From the NCBI RefSeq assembly GCF_001678675.1, contig NZ_LZRN01000007.1:91477-155476 (forward strand): a DNA stretch of 64,000 nt, in the 5' to 3' direction. Under the pieces are notes generated by a model. The model ran no database searches. It was not told the DNA's origin and saw only the letters and a list, made by a program, of their open reading frames with translations. The first letter of the stretch is position 1. Every line of letters starts with the position of its first letter. The stretch is from Gelidibacter algens (lineage in GTDB: Bacteria; Bacteroidota; Bacteroidia; Flavobacteriales; Flavobacteriaceae). The translations under genes were made by a program, and so were the position numbers. Below are positions 35,631-44,950 of this stretch, in pieces.

Positions 35631-36398
35631 ATGATTGTTACAGATACCCATACCCATTTATATAGTGAGGCTTTTGATGAAGACCGAAAAGCGATGATTA
35701 AACGCGCAATTGAAGCCAACGTAAGCCGTTTTTTTATTCCTGCCATAGATTCAACTTATACAGAAGCCATGCTACAGTTGGAAGCTGATTTCCCTGAACA
35801 TGTATTTTTGATGGCAGGCTTGCATCCCACATCTGTTAAGGACAATTATAAGGACGAATTGCGCCATGTTGAAGGGTTGCTTGCCAAAAGAAAGTTTGTG
35901 GCAATTGGAGAGATTGGTATTGATTTGTACTGGGACAAAAGCACGTTATTTATTCAAAAGGAGGCGTTCAAATATCAAATTCAGCTTGCAAAGCGCTATC
36001 AATTGCCCATTGTAATTCATTGTAGAGACGCCTTTGAAGAAATTTTTGAAGTTCTGGAAACGGAAAAATCCGCAGATTTACATGGCATTTTTCATTGCTT
36101 TACAGGAACTTTGGAACAGGCAAGACGCGCCATTTCCTACAATATGAAATTGGGCATTGGCGGTGTGGTCACTTTCAAAAATGGAGGGATTGATAAGTTT
36201 TTAAATGAAATTGACCTTCAGCATATTGTTCTGGAGACTGATTCACCTTATTTAGCACCAAAACCATTTAGAGGGAAGCGCAATGAAAGTGCCCATATTA
36301 TAAAGGTTTTGGAAAAACTTTCTGAACTCTACGGTCAATCCATACAGAAGATTGCTGAAATTACAACACATAATTCTAAAGCTATTTTTAAAGTCTAA
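35631..36398 (+). CDS. TatD-family metal-dependent hydrolase (DNase)
   Basis: 255 residues from ATG 35631; a longer frame from 35595 would run through the promoter. Metal ligands: DTHTHL near the N-terminus, GEIGIDLYW (Glu), VIHCRDA (His), GIFHCFTG (His), ETDSPYLAP (Asp). TatD proteins are 3'-5' exonucleases or amidohydrolases. Next gene (asparaginase) 3 bp downstream. Confidence 0.93.
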   Translation: MIVTDTHTHLYSEAFDEDRKAMIKRAIEANVSRFFIPAIDSTYTEAMLQLEADFPEHVFLMAGLHPTSVKDNYKDELRHVEGLLAKRKFVAIGEIGIDLYWDKSTLFIQKEAFKYQIQLAKRYQLPIVIHCRDAFEEIFEVLETEKSADLHGIFHCFTGTLEQARRAISYNMKLGIGGVVTFKNGGIDKFLNEIDLQHIVLETDSPYLAPKPFRGKRNESAHIIKVLEKLSELYGQSIQKIAEITTHNSKAIFKV

Positions 36399-36401
36399 AC
36401 T

Positions 36402-37433
36402 ATGCCCAACCAACAACCCAACATCTTATTGATATATACTGGAGGTACCATTGGTATGATCAAGCACGCTGAGTCTGGTGCTTTAAAAGCGTTCGATTTT
36501 AGTAATTTACTAAAGAAAATACCAGAATTGAAGCTGTTGGATTGTAAGATTACAACCCTTTCTTTTGAGGAGCCTATTGATTCTTCTAATATGAATCCGC
36601 AATATTGGATCCAAATAGCTGAAATTATTGAGGAAAATTATGAAGCGTTTGATGGCTTTGTAGTATTGCACGGTAGTGATACCATGAGTTATACTGCCTC
36701 TGCGTTGAGTTTTATGCTTGAGAATTTGGCAAAACCAGTTATTTTGACAGGATCTCAATTGCCAATTGGCGATTTACGTACCGATGCCAAGGAGAACCTT
36801 ATTACGTCAATACAAATGGCGTCTTTGCAGTACCATGGTAAACCCGTAATAAAGGAAGTTGGTCTTTATTTTGAATACAAACTTTATAGGGGAAACAGGA
36901 CCACTAAAATCAACGCAGAACATTTTGAGGCTTTTGAATCCTTAAATTATCCTGACTTGGCAGAGTCTGGTGTGCACTTAAAGGTGTCAAAAGAGCACCT
37001 CTTTAAGCCCAATACCCGAAAGAAATTTGTGGTTCATAGGCAGCTTGAGAATAATGTTGCATTGATTAAAATGTTTCCAGGCATTTCAAAACCAGTGTTG
37101 GAGTGCATGTTTTCTTCTCCATATATCAAAGGCATTATATTGGAAACGTATGGTGCAGGAAATACCACCACCGAAGATTGGTTCATTGATCTTATAAAGC
37201 ATACCATAAAAAAGAGTATTCCTGTTATTAATGTCACGCAATGTTCTGGAGGAAGTGTCAATATGGGGCAGTATGAAACGAGCTCTCAATTAAAAAATAT
37301 GGGTGTAATTTCAGGAAAAGACATTACAACTGAGGCCGCAGTGACTAAATTGATGTATATGTTGGGAGAAAAAATTTCTGCTAAAACCTTCAAAACCATC
37401 TTTGAAACCTCATTGAGAGGAGAAATGTCTTAA
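36402..37433 (+). CDS. ansA: Type I (cytoplasmic) L-asparaginase
   Basis: 343 residues with the two catalytic Thr blocks ILLIYTGGTIGMI and VVLHGSDTMSYTASALSFML, plus the family block ILTGSQLPIGDLRTDAKENL. No signal peptide, which separates it from the periplasmic type II enzyme. It hydrolyses asparagine to aspartate and ammonia. Co-transcribed with tatD. Confidence 0.92.
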   Translation: MPNQQPNILLIYTGGTIGMIKHAESGALKAFDFSNLLKKIPELKLLDCKITTLSFEEPIDSSNMNPQYWIQIAEIIEENYEAFDGFVVLHGSDTMSYTASALSFMLENLAKPVILTGSQLPIGDLRTDAKENLITSIQMASLQYHGKPVIKEVGLYFEYKLYRGNRTTKINAEHFEAFESLNYPDLAESGVHLKVSKEHLFKPNTRKKFVVHRQLENNVALIKMFPGISKPVLECMFSSPYIKGIILETYGAGNTTTEDWFIDLIKHTIKKSIPVINVTQCSGGSVNMGQYETSSQLKNMGVISGKDITTEAAVTKLMYMLGEKISAKTFKTIFETSLRGEMS

Positions 37434-37505
37434 AATTAACGCTCAAAATTTTTTGGCGTAAAAGATTTTTTCGTTATTTGGCAAAGCAATTGAGCTGTAA
37501 ATTTT

Positions 37506-37593
37506 AGAGAGGTGGCCGAGCGGTCGAAGGCGCACGCCTGGAAAGCGTGTATACCTCAAAAGGGTATCGAGGGTTCGAATCCCTTCCTCTCTG
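37506..37593 (+). tRNA. tRNA-Ser (anticodon GGA)
   Basis: 88 nt. Acceptor AGAGAGG/CCTCTCT, discriminator G; anticodon stem-loop ACGCCTGGAAAGCGT with GGA; long class II variable arm (GTATACCTCAAAAGGGTATC); T-arm GGGTTCGAATCCC. Confidence 0.95.
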
Positions 37594-37789
37594 CAATTTA
37601 ATTTTGAAATAATAGGTGTTGTTTCTTATTAAAGTCCACCTATTTACTTGAAGTTATTTTGCTTTACAGGGGGTGAGATTAAAGATTTAGTTCAACTTTA
37701 AATCATTTAGACTCTTCTGCATTTTTATTTTTTAATTGCAATTTTTTTATATCTTTAACACTTTAACTAATAAAATTAAGATCAGAACA

Positions 37790-38575
37790 ATGAAAAGACT
37801 ATTTTCTATCCTAGCCATCGCAGGAATCATGGCTTTCGGAACTGTAAGTGCAAATAACTATGCGGCTACAGCGTCAATGGCAACTACAACCGTTGCATCA
37901 GTAACACAAGATGACGAGACTATGGCTCCGGCTGCAGACGACGAACTTGGGTTTCATCAAGAATTAAAGAAACGTTTTATTGAAGGTGGCCCAGGCTTTA
38001 TGGGTATTGTATTGCTTTGTTTAATTTTAGGACTTGCGATTGCCATTGAAAGAATTATCTTTTTAAATTTATCAACTACAAATACTAAAAAATTAGTTCA
38101 AAATGTAGAAGATGCATTACAATCTGGTGGTATTGAAGCTGCCAAAGAAGTTTGTAGAAATACAAAAGGACCTGTTGCTTCCATCTATTACCAAGGTTTG
38201 GATAGGGCAGATCACGATTTGGATGCTGCTGAGAAAGCTGTTGTTGCTTATGGTGGTGTACAAATGGGTCAGTTAGAGAAAAACGTGTCCTGGATTTCAT
38301 TGTTTATTGCCTTGGCTCCAATGCTTGGGTTCATGGGTACTGTAATTGGTATGATCCAAGCCTTTGATAAAATTGAAGCTGCTGGAGATATGAATCCTTC
38401 ACTTGTTGCTGGTGGTATTAAAGTAGCACTTTTAACAACGGTATTTGGTCTTATTGTGGCAATTATTCTTCAAGTGTTTTACAATTACATCATTGCAAAA
38501 ATTGATAGTATTGTGAACGATATGGAAGATGCATCTATCACGTTGATGGATATGCTTGTGAGATACAAAAGATAA
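37790..38575 (+). CDS. ExbB/TolQ/MotA-family proton channel subunit
   Basis: 261 residues from ATG 37790 (MKRLFSILAIAGIMAFGTVS), which begins a signal-like segment; the frame to 37736 is upstream leader. Three membrane segments: GIVLLCLILGLAIAIERIIF, WISLFIALAPMLGFMGTVIG (with the conserved APMLGFMGTVIGMI block) and VALLTTVFGLIVAIILQVFY. With the two ExbD proteins downstream it uses the proton-motive force to drive TonB-type outer-membrane transport. The extra N-terminal Ala/Thr-rich segment is typical of Bacteroidota ExbB. Confidence 0.93.
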   Translation: MKRLFSILAIAGIMAFGTVSANNYAATASMATTTVASVTQDDETMAPAADDELGFHQELKKRFIEGGPGFMGIVLLCLILGLAIAIERIIFLNLSTTNTKKLVQNVEDALQSGGIEAAKEVCRNTKGPVASIYYQGLDRADHDLDAAEKAVVAYGGVQMGQLEKNVSWISLFIALAPMLGFMGTVIGMIQAFDKIEAAGDMNPSLVAGGIKVALLTTVFGLIVAIILQVFYNYIIAKIDSIVNDMEDASITLMDMLVRYKR

Positions 38576-38596
38576 ACCGCACAATTAAAGAAAATT

Positions 38597-39049
38597 ATGA
38601 AATTACACAAAATATTAAAAATAGTAGCGGCGCTTTTAGGCCTTGCGGGTGTCATCTTTTTAGTGATGATTATCTCTGAGGGTGATGATGCAATCAAAGC
38701 TGCAGCTCTTGATGGCGACAGTGCCATTATAGACCCAATGGCTTATGTAACTTACATTATTTTTGCACTGACCTTAGCTTTCGTTTTGTTTTTCGTACTG
38801 CAAAATCTGTTTACTCATACAGATTCTTTAAAGAGTACGTTAATAGGCGTAGGGGCTTTTGCAGCTGTATTGGTGATATCTTACGTGGTGTCTAGTGGCT
38901 CTGATGCTGGTGATTATATGTATAATGGAATTCCAGCTACAGAAAATGAATCACATTTAGTTGGTGCAGGCTTAATGGCATTTTACATTCTTATCGTAGG
39001 TGCCGCCATAGCGATGCTATTATCAGGAATCAAAAAAATAACTAAGTAA
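38597..39049 (+). CDS. Four-span membrane protein within the ExbB-ExbD operon
   Basis: 150 residues with four hydrophobic segments (IVAALLGLAGVIFLVMIISE, AYVTYIIFALTLAFVLFFVL, STLIGVGAFAAVLVISYVVS, AFYILIVGAAIAMLLSGIKK). Family function unknown; its fixed place between exbB and exbD in flavobacteria suggests a part of the energising complex, which is inference. 21 bp after exbB and 2 bp before exbD. Confidence 0.8.
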   Translation: MKLHKILKIVAALLGLAGVIFLVMIISEGDDAIKAAALDGDSAIIDPMAYVTYIIFALTLAFVLFFVLQNLFTHTDSLKSTLIGVGAFAAVLVISYVVSSGSDAGDYMYNGIPATENESHLVGAGLMAFYILIVGAAIAMLLSGIKKITK

Positions 39050-39051
39050 TT

Positions 39052-39651
39052 ATGGCAAAAAGATCAGCACCCGAAGTTAATGCAGGATCCATGGCTGATA
39101 TTGCATTCTTACTTTTAATCTTTTTCTTGGTAACAACAACCATTGAAACAGATACGGGTTTAAACAGGAAATTACCTCCTATTGATGATACAGAGGTTGA
39201 ACCACCTATTATCAAGGAGAAGAATATTTTTACAGTGTACATCAACAAATTCAATCAACTTTTGGTTGAAGATCAGGTTATGCCACTTGAAGATTTGAGA
39301 AAATCAGCGGTTGCATTTTTAGACAATGGTGGTGGCACTGGCCCTGATGCCTGTACTTACTGCAATGGTAAAAGAGATCCGAAATCATCTGACAATCCCG
39401 ATAAAGCCATTATTTCATTAAAGAATGATCGCGAGACTAAGTATTCCACATACATATCGGTTCAAAATGAATTGGTAGCGGCTTACAATCAGTTAAGAGA
39501 TACTAGAGCTATGGAACTTTATGGGAAGACCTTAAAGGAAATGGAAGCCAACTATGGCGATGTCAATTGGATAGGGAATAAAGAGAAACTTCAAGAAAAA
39601 ATCGAAAAGATTAAAATTGAATATCCCCAGAAACTATCAGAAGTTCAATAA
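39052..39651 (+). CDS. ExbD/TolR-family biopolymer transport protein (1)
   Basis: 199 residues. N-terminal SAPEVNAGSMADIAFLLLIF with the essential Asp in the single membrane segment, then a periplasmic domain. It is longer than usual because of an insert with a CTYCNGKRDPKSSDNPDKA patch (two Cys) and a helical tail. Pairs with ExbB as the proton-conducting subunit. Confidence 0.9.
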   Translation: MAKRSAPEVNAGSMADIAFLLLIFFLVTTTIETDTGLNRKLPPIDDTEVEPPIIKEKNIFTVYINKFNQLLVEDQVMPLEDLRKSAVAFLDNGGGTGPDACTYCNGKRDPKSSDNPDKAIISLKNDRETKYSTYISVQNELVAAYNQLRDTRAMELYGKTLKEMEANYGDVNWIGNKEKLQEKIEKIKIEYPQKLSEVQ

Positions 39652-39671
39652 TAATTTAGAAAAAAAGCAAT

Positions 39672-40157
39672 ATGGCCAAATTTAATAAAAAGAAATCAGG
39701 CGATTTACCAGCAATAAATACAGCATCGTTACCTGATATTGTATTTATGCTATTGTTCTTTTTTATGGTGGCAACTACCATGCGTGAAACGACATTGGTA
39801 GTACAAAACAAATTACCTTACGCTGACCAGGTTGAAAAACTCGATAAAAAAGACTTGGTTATGTATATTTATATTGGACAACCTACAGAGAAATTTCAAA
39901 GTAAATTTGGCAAAGAATCTCGTATCCAGTTAAATGATAAGTTTGCTGATTTAACCGATATTAGAGCTTTTATTGCGTCTGAAAGAGCCTCAAAAAGAGA
40001 AGAGCTTGTTCCGTTTTTGACCGTTGCTCTAAAAGTAGACGAAGATGCCAATATGGGTTTGGTTGGAGATGTAAAGCAGGAGCTTAGAAAAGAGAACGCA
40101 CTGAAAATAAATTACACTACAAGAAAAGGTGAAATTTCAGGAAATAAGATGAACTAA
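39672..40157 (+). CDS. ExbD/TolR-family biopolymer transport protein (2)
   Basis: 161 residues; INTASLPDIVFMLLFFFMVA carries the membrane Asp. Two different ExbD subunits next to one ExbB is a normal Bacteroidota arrangement. Last gene of the operon; a terminator follows. Confidence 0.9.
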   Translation: MAKFNKKKSGDLPAINTASLPDIVFMLLFFFMVATTMRETTLVVQNKLPYADQVEKLDKKDLVMYIYIGQPTEKFQSKFGKESRIQLNDKFADLTDIRAFIASERASKREELVPFLTVALKVDEDANMGLVGDVKQELRKENALKINYTTRKGEISGNKMN

Positions 40158-40178
40158 AATTATTAGTTAAATAGTCTC

Positions 40179-40212
40179 AAAAGCATCCTAATATATTAGG
40201 GTGCTTTTTTTT
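40179..40212 (+). terminator. Terminator of the exbB-exbD operon
   Basis: AAAAGCATCCTA and TAGGGTGCTTTT arms with an 8-9 T run. Confidence 0.85.
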
Positions 40213-40258
40213 ATTGCCCTAAATTTATATGTGCGGCAATATAAATTATATTTGTAGT

Positions 40259-40957
40259 ATGAAGAGCTCTATTCTAATTCTTGTATTCTGTGGTGTGGCA
40301 TCAACTTTAATTGCACAACAGCCTAAAGATTCTACTGTTGTGGACAACAGATATAGAGAAGATCAATTCTATTTTTCGTTAACCTACAATCTGCTTGGTA
40401 AAATACCTGATGGCCTTAAGCAAAGCGGGTTTTCCACCGGAGTTCATTTTGGTGCCATTAGAGATATGCCTATCAATGAGCGCCGAAACAAGGCTATTGG
40501 GATTGGATTGGGGCTTTCTACAAACTCCTATAATCAGAACATACTTATCTCGCAAGATGCAGATGGAGCGTATATGTATCAAGTTATCAATGAGAGTGAA
40601 ATTACCGTCAAAAGGAACAAGTTTACGACCTACGCCATAGAAGCGCCTTTACAATACAGATGGCGCACCTCTACAGCCAGAGAGTATAAGTTTTGGCGTA
40701 TTTATACAGGGCTAAAATTAGGCTATGTTTTTTATGATACATCCAAATTTGGTGGTAGCATTGCAGATATTAAGATCAAGAATAACAATGATTTTGAAAA
40801 GTTCCAATATGGTCTCACTTTAAGTGCAGGCTATTCTACATGGAATTTTCATGTCTATTATGGTCTGAATTCTATTTTCAAGGAGTCTGCGCAGCTCAAT
40901 GGCAAAGTAATAGACATGAACAGCATTAAGGTTGGGTTGATGTTTTATGTGCTTTAA
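40259..40957 (+). CDS. Outer-membrane beta-barrel (porin-like) protein
   Basis: 232 residues from ATG 40259 (signal peptide SSILILVFCGVASTLIAQQ). The strand pattern, with YIYTGLKLGYVFYDT-type repeats and a C-terminal SIKVGLMFYVL strand, marks a PorT-like or outer-membrane beta-barrel domain. A TATATTTG box at 40247-40254 lies four bases before the ATG. Function beyond membrane location unknown. Confidence 0.8.
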   Translation: MKSSILILVFCGVASTLIAQQPKDSTVVDNRYREDQFYFSLTYNLLGKIPDGLKQSGFSTGVHFGAIRDMPINERRNKAIGIGLGLSTNSYNQNILISQDADGAYMYQVINESEITVKRNKFTTYAIEAPLQYRWRTSTAREYKFWRIYTGLKLGYVFYDTSKFGGSIADIKIKNNNDFEKFQYGLTLSAGYSTWNFHVYYGLNSIFKESAQLNGKVIDMNSIKVGLMFYVL

Positions 40958-41045
40958 CACAGTGATTGATCTGGCGCTCCATGAAGATCTATTAATTGTT
41001 AGCCTAAATAACTTTTGAAATGCGAGCCTCTATAGTTTCTTTCTA

Positions 41046-41654
41046 CTACAACCAATAGTTCAATAGTACCAACTGCGGTAATAAGCCCACAAAAAAACCG
41101 ATGAGAAGTTCCATATTGGTATGTGCTTTTAAGTGCAATCTTGATGTTGCAATGGCGCCAATGATAATGCACATTAAGGCAATGGTACCGTTGATGTTGA
41201 TTTTAAAATGAATGCTCAGCGCTACGGCAAACATAAAAAAGCCTGCACTGGCAATCATATGAATACTGGCCTTGAGTTTAAAGAGTGCTAAAAATAAGCA
41301 GGTAAGCGTAGAGAAGAGAATACCTAAATAGAAATAATACAGTTCAGGTATCTCATAATATGGCAATACCCTGTTTAAGATCAAAATAATGATCAAGACG
41401 TTCAGTAGTAAGGGGATGATGCGTTCTTTGGTCGATTTGAGATGTAAGGAGTCGACTTTTTTAATCGTTTTGAGCAGAAAATATAAGAGTACGGGCAAAA
41501 TGAGGGTTAAAATCGTAATTGAAAACACCTTAGCTTTCATCACAGGATCAGGAATGAACCGTGGTGTTTTTGAGAAATAAAAAAGCACCCCAAGTAAGGG
41601 CATGATCAATGGGTGAAAGATGTAGGAGATACTCTTTAAAAGATAGTGTATCAT
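41046..41654 (-). CDS. Multi-pass membrane protein, possibly PAP2-like
   Basis: 202 residues with about six membrane segments. The end (SAGFFMFAVALSIHFKININ, ATSRLHLKAHTNMELLIGFF) resembles the membrane PAP2 phosphatase pattern SR-x5-H, but the full motif set is not visible. The start overlaps the rpoN stop by 4 bp (ATGA), so it is translationally coupled to sigma-54. Confidence 0.6.
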   Translation of the reverse strand: MIHYLLKSISYIFHPLIMPLLGVLFYFSKTPRFIPDPVMKAKVFSITILTLILPVLLYFLLKTIKKVDSLHLKSTKERIIPLLLNVLIIILILNRVLPYYEIPELYYFYLGILFSTLTCLFLALFKLKASIHMIASAGFFMFAVALSIHFKININGTIALMCIIIGAIATSRLHLKAHTNMELLIGFFVGLLPQLVLLNYWL

Positions 41655-43111
41655 ATTTTTTTTCGTAATCTCGCCACAGGAATGTCCAGTTGTTCTCTGT
41701 ATTTGGCAACTGTGCGTCTTGCAATAGGATAGCCTCTTTCCAATAATATAGACGCCAATTTTTCATCAGTAAGTGGTTTGCGCTTATTTTCTTCTTCAAG
41801 TACCGTTTCTAATATTTTTTTAATTTCGCGCGTAGAAACTTCTTCACCTTGGTCATTGGTCATCGACTCTGAAAAGAATTCTTTTATTAATTTAGTACCA
41901 TAAGGCGTGTCTGCATATTTGCTGTTTGCTACGCGAGAAACAGTAGATACATCCATTCCAATTTCGTCGGCAATATCCTTCAAAATCATCGGTTTCAGCT
42001 TACGCTCATCTCCAGATAAAAAAAACTCCTTTTGATAGTGCATAATAGAGCTCATGGTTACAAATAAGGTTTGCTGGCGTTGTTTGATGGCCTCAATAAA
42101 CCATTTGGCAGCGTCCAGCTTTTGTTTGATGAACATAACAGCATCCTTTTGCGATTTAGACTTGTCCTTCGCTTCCTTATAGCCCTTCATCATATTGCTG
42201 TACTCTCGTGATACGTGCAATTCGGGTGCATTTCTACCATTTAGGGTAAGCTCTAGGTCGCCATCAACAATGCGAATTGCAAAATCAGGGACAATATGTT
42301 CCACAATGCGGTTATTTCCTGAATAGGAACCTCCCGGTTTAGGGTTCAAATGTTCTATTTCATCAATGGCATCTTTGAGTTGCAACTCAGTAATGTCAAA
42401 CTTCTGAATTAATTTTTTGTAATGCTTTTTGGTGAATTGATCAAAGGCATTGTCAATAATTTGAGTGGCCAATTCTACATCCGGGTTCTTTTCCCTGCGA
42501 TGCAATTGAATACTCAAACATTCTTGAAGATTACGGGCGCCAACACCGGCAGGGTCCAATTGATGTACCACACGAAGCACTTTTTCTATTGACTTTTCAT
42601 CTGTAAACACGTTTTGTGTAAAAGCCAAATCGTCAGTAATATCAGCCAATGAACGTCTAATATAGCCGCTCTCATCAACACTACCCACTAAAAATTCAGC
42701 AATATCACGTTCATCATCGCTCAATCTATATGTGTTGAGTTGGTTGGTTAAGTATTGTGTAAACGAGGTTCCGGCAGCAAAAGGGATGTCTTTATCCTCA
42801 TCATCTGCACTATAATTATTGGCTTGTGTTCTATAATCGGGAATATCGTCATCACTCAAATACTCGTCAACATTGATGTCTTCACCAATTTGTTCGTTTT
42901 CTTCGTAATCATCTTGGGTATTATCAAACTCATCAAATTTATCGTCAAATTCTTCCGTTTCATTTCCAGACTCCAAGGCTGGATTTTCTTCCATTTCCTG
43001 CTTTAAACGTTGTTCAAATGCTTGCGTAGGCAACTGGATCAGCTTCATCAACTGAATCTGTTGCGGCGACAACTTTTGTGATAATTTGAACTGTAAAAAC
43101 TGCTTAAGCAT
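41651..43111 (-). CDS. rpoN: RNA polymerase sigma-54 factor
   Basis: 486 residues. N-terminal activator-interacting region (FKLSQKLSPQQIQLMKLIQL), an acidic stretch (about residues 55-110), the core-binding region, and near the C-terminus the helix-turn-helix (SKYADTPYGTKLIKEF preceded by DVSTVSRVAN) and the RpoN box ARRTVAKYREQL. It needs AAA+ activators, none of which is encoded in this window. Confidence 0.96.
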   Translation of the reverse strand: MLKQFLQFKLSQKLSPQQIQLMKLIQLPTQAFEQRLKQEMEENPALESGNETEEFDDKFDEFDNTQDDYEENEQIGEDINVDEYLSDDDIPDYRTQANNYSADDEDKDIPFAAGTSFTQYLTNQLNTYRLSDDERDIAEFLVGSVDESGYIRRSLADITDDLAFTQNVFTDEKSIEKVLRVVHQLDPAGVGARNLQECLSIQLHRREKNPDVELATQIIDNAFDQFTKKHYKKLIQKFDITELQLKDAIDEIEHLNPKPGGSYSGNNRIVEHIVPDFAIRIVDGDLELTLNGRNAPELHVSREYSNMMKGYKEAKDKSKSQKDAVMFIKQKLDAAKWFIEAIKQRQQTLFVTMSSIMHYQKEFFLSGDERKLKPMILKDIADEIGMDVSTVSRVANSKYADTPYGTKLIKEFFSESMTNDQGEEVSTREIKKILETVLEEENKRKPLTDEKLASILLERGYPIARRTVAKYREQLDIPVARLRKKI

Positions 43112-43201
43112 AGAATAATAGTATTAACTTTAAAAATAGAAAAAACAATCTATATAAGTAATAAATGTAGATTGTTTTGTGAAATATTTACATTTTATAG
43201 A

Positions 43202-43235
43202 CCTGACAGTCCCCAAGCTATAGGATTGTCAGGTA
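43202..43235 (-). terminator. Hairpin downstream of asnS
   Basis: ACCTGACA/TGTCAGGT arms; no long T run on the minus strand, so only a possible terminator. Confidence 0.45.
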
Positions 43236-43245
43236 CAAGTGCTAT

Positions 43246-44685
43246 TTAAAAATCGGCATTTTGAGGGGTTCTTGGAAATGGAATAACGTCACGTATGTTG
43301 CCCATACCTGTCACAAACATTACCAAGCGCTCAAAACCAAGTCCAAAACCAGAATGTACTGCAGTACCGTATTTACGTAAATCAAGATACCACCACAACT
43401 CTTCTTCATCTATTTCCAACGCTTTCATTTTTTCTTTAAGAACTTCCAAACGTTCTTCACGTTGCGAGCCTCCAACCATTTCTCCAATTCCTGGGAAAAG
43501 GATATCCATAGCGCGAACGGTCTTCCCATCTTCATTAAGACGCATGTAGAATGCTTTGATGTTTGCTGGATAATCAAATATAATCACAGGGCGTTTAAAA
43601 TGTTTTTCAACCAAAAACCGTTCGTGCTCACTTTGAAGATCAGCACCCCATTCTTCAATAATATAGTTGAATTGCTTCTTTTTATTTGGTTTAGAATTCT
43701 TTAAAATATCAATCGCTTCTGTATAGCTTACACGTTTAAAGTTGTTGTCAACAACAAATTTCAGTTTTTCAATCAGGCTCATTTCTGAACGCTCGGCTTG
43801 AGGTTTTGTTTTTTCTTCTTCCAATAAACGTTGTTCCAGGAATTCCAAGTCTTCTCGGTTATGCTCCAAAATATATTCGAGAACCGATTTCATAAAATCT
43901 TCAGCCAAATCCATATTGCCTGCCAAATCCATAAAGGCAACCTCTGGCTCAATCATCCAGAATTCTGCCAAATGGCGAGATGTATTAGAGTTCTCAGCTC
44001 TAAATGTTGGTCCAAAAGTATACACTTTACCCAATGACATGGCGTAGGCTTCAGCTTCCAACTGTCCGGAAACCGTTAAATTGGTTTCTTTCCCGAAGAA
44101 GTCTTCTTTATAATCAACTTTCCCATCTTCAGTTAATGGTGGATTTTTAGGATCCAATCCTGTAACACGAAACATTTCTCCCGCACCCTCTGCATCACTG
44201 CCCGTTATAATTGGAGTGTGCATATAGTAGAAGCCGTTGTCATTAAAATATTTATGAATGGCAAATGATAATGTTGAACGCAAACGCATCACGGCACTGA
44301 AGGTATTGGTTCTGGTACGTAAGTGCGCATTTTCACGTAAAAACTCAAAAGAATGTTTCTTAGGTTGAATAGGGTAGGTTTCAGGATCAGAATCACCCAA
44401 AATAGTAATTTGCTCTACCTTAATTTCAACAGATTGGCCTTTGCCTTGACTTTCAGTCAATTGGCCTTTTATATGAACTGCAGCACCGGTGGTAATGCGT
44501 TTTAAAATTTTCTCGTCAGTGTTTTCAAAGTCTACCACACACTGTATATTTTGAAGGGATGATCCGTCATTTAAAGCAATAAAACGATTCGCTCTAAAAG
44601 TTCTTACCCAACCCTTGATGTCAATGTCTTCCGATTTGAAATCGGCCTTTAATAGTTCTGCAACAGTTTTTGATGTCATCGTCAT
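43246..44685 (-). CDS. asnS: Asparagine--tRNA ligase
   Basis: About 479 residues. N-terminal OB-fold anticodon-binding domain (IDIKGWVRTFRANRFIALND), then class II core: FRAENSNTSRHLAEFWMIEP (motif 2), ERLEVLKEKMK and GFGLGFERLVMFVTGMGNIR (motif 3), ending PFPRTPQNADF. Start is ATG 44685 or 44679; a promoter -7 box TATCTTTG at 44706-44699 excludes the upstream open frame to 44727. Confidence 0.95.
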   Translation of the reverse strand: MTMTSKTVAELLKADFKSEDIDIKGWVRTFRANRFIALNDGSSLQNIQCVVDFENTDEKILKRITTGAAVHIKGQLTESQGKGQSVEIKVEQITILGDSDPETYPIQPKKHSFEFLRENAHLRTRTNTFSAVMRLRSTLSFAIHKYFNDNGFYYMHTPIITGSDAEGAGEMFRVTGLDPKNPPLTEDGKVDYKEDFFGKETNLTVSGQLEAEAYAMSLGKVYTFGPTFRAENSNTSRHLAEFWMIEPEVAFMDLAGNMDLAEDFMKSVLEYILEHNREDLEFLEQRLLEEEKTKPQAERSEMSLIEKLKFVVDNNFKRVSYTEAIDILKNSKPNKKKQFNYIIEEWGADLQSEHERFLVEKHFKRPVIIFDYPANIKAFYMRLNEDGKTVRAMDILFPGIGEMVGGSQREERLEVLKEKMKALEIDEEELWWYLDLRKYGTAVHSGFGLGFERLVMFVTGMGNIRDVIPFPRTPQNADF

Positions 44686-44698
44686 AAATTTAAGTGTG

Positions 44699-44706
44699 CA
44701 AAGATA
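44699..44706 (-). promoter_or_regulatory. -7 box of asnS
   Basis: Minus strand TATCTTTG fits TAnnTTTG; 13 bp before ATG 44685, giving a very short leader. Confidence 0.55.
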
Positions 44707-44898
44707 AAAAAAGCTTGTTGCTTTCAATCTTTAAAATATCAAAAAGCAAATTTAGAATGCCATTCTCAAAAAGGCTTAATAGCGTGATAGATTCCTAATT
44801 AAAATCTTTGAGCGCAAAGAGTGGATACCTTAGTGTTATTTATGATCAGAATACATCTATTTAAAATACAGTGAGGCTCAGTTTCAATTTGAAACAAA

Positions 44899-44923
44899 AA
44901 ATCCCCTTTAGAGGGGAGTTTTT
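44899..44923 (-). terminator. Terminator of the T9SS-cargo gene
   Basis: Minus strand AACTCCCCT-ctaa-AGGGGATTTTTT. A second small palindrome GTTTCAA-t-TTGAAAC lies at 44881-44895. Confidence 0.75.
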
Positions 44924-44950
44924 AGATAAACTATGTCAATGTTTTTCTTG

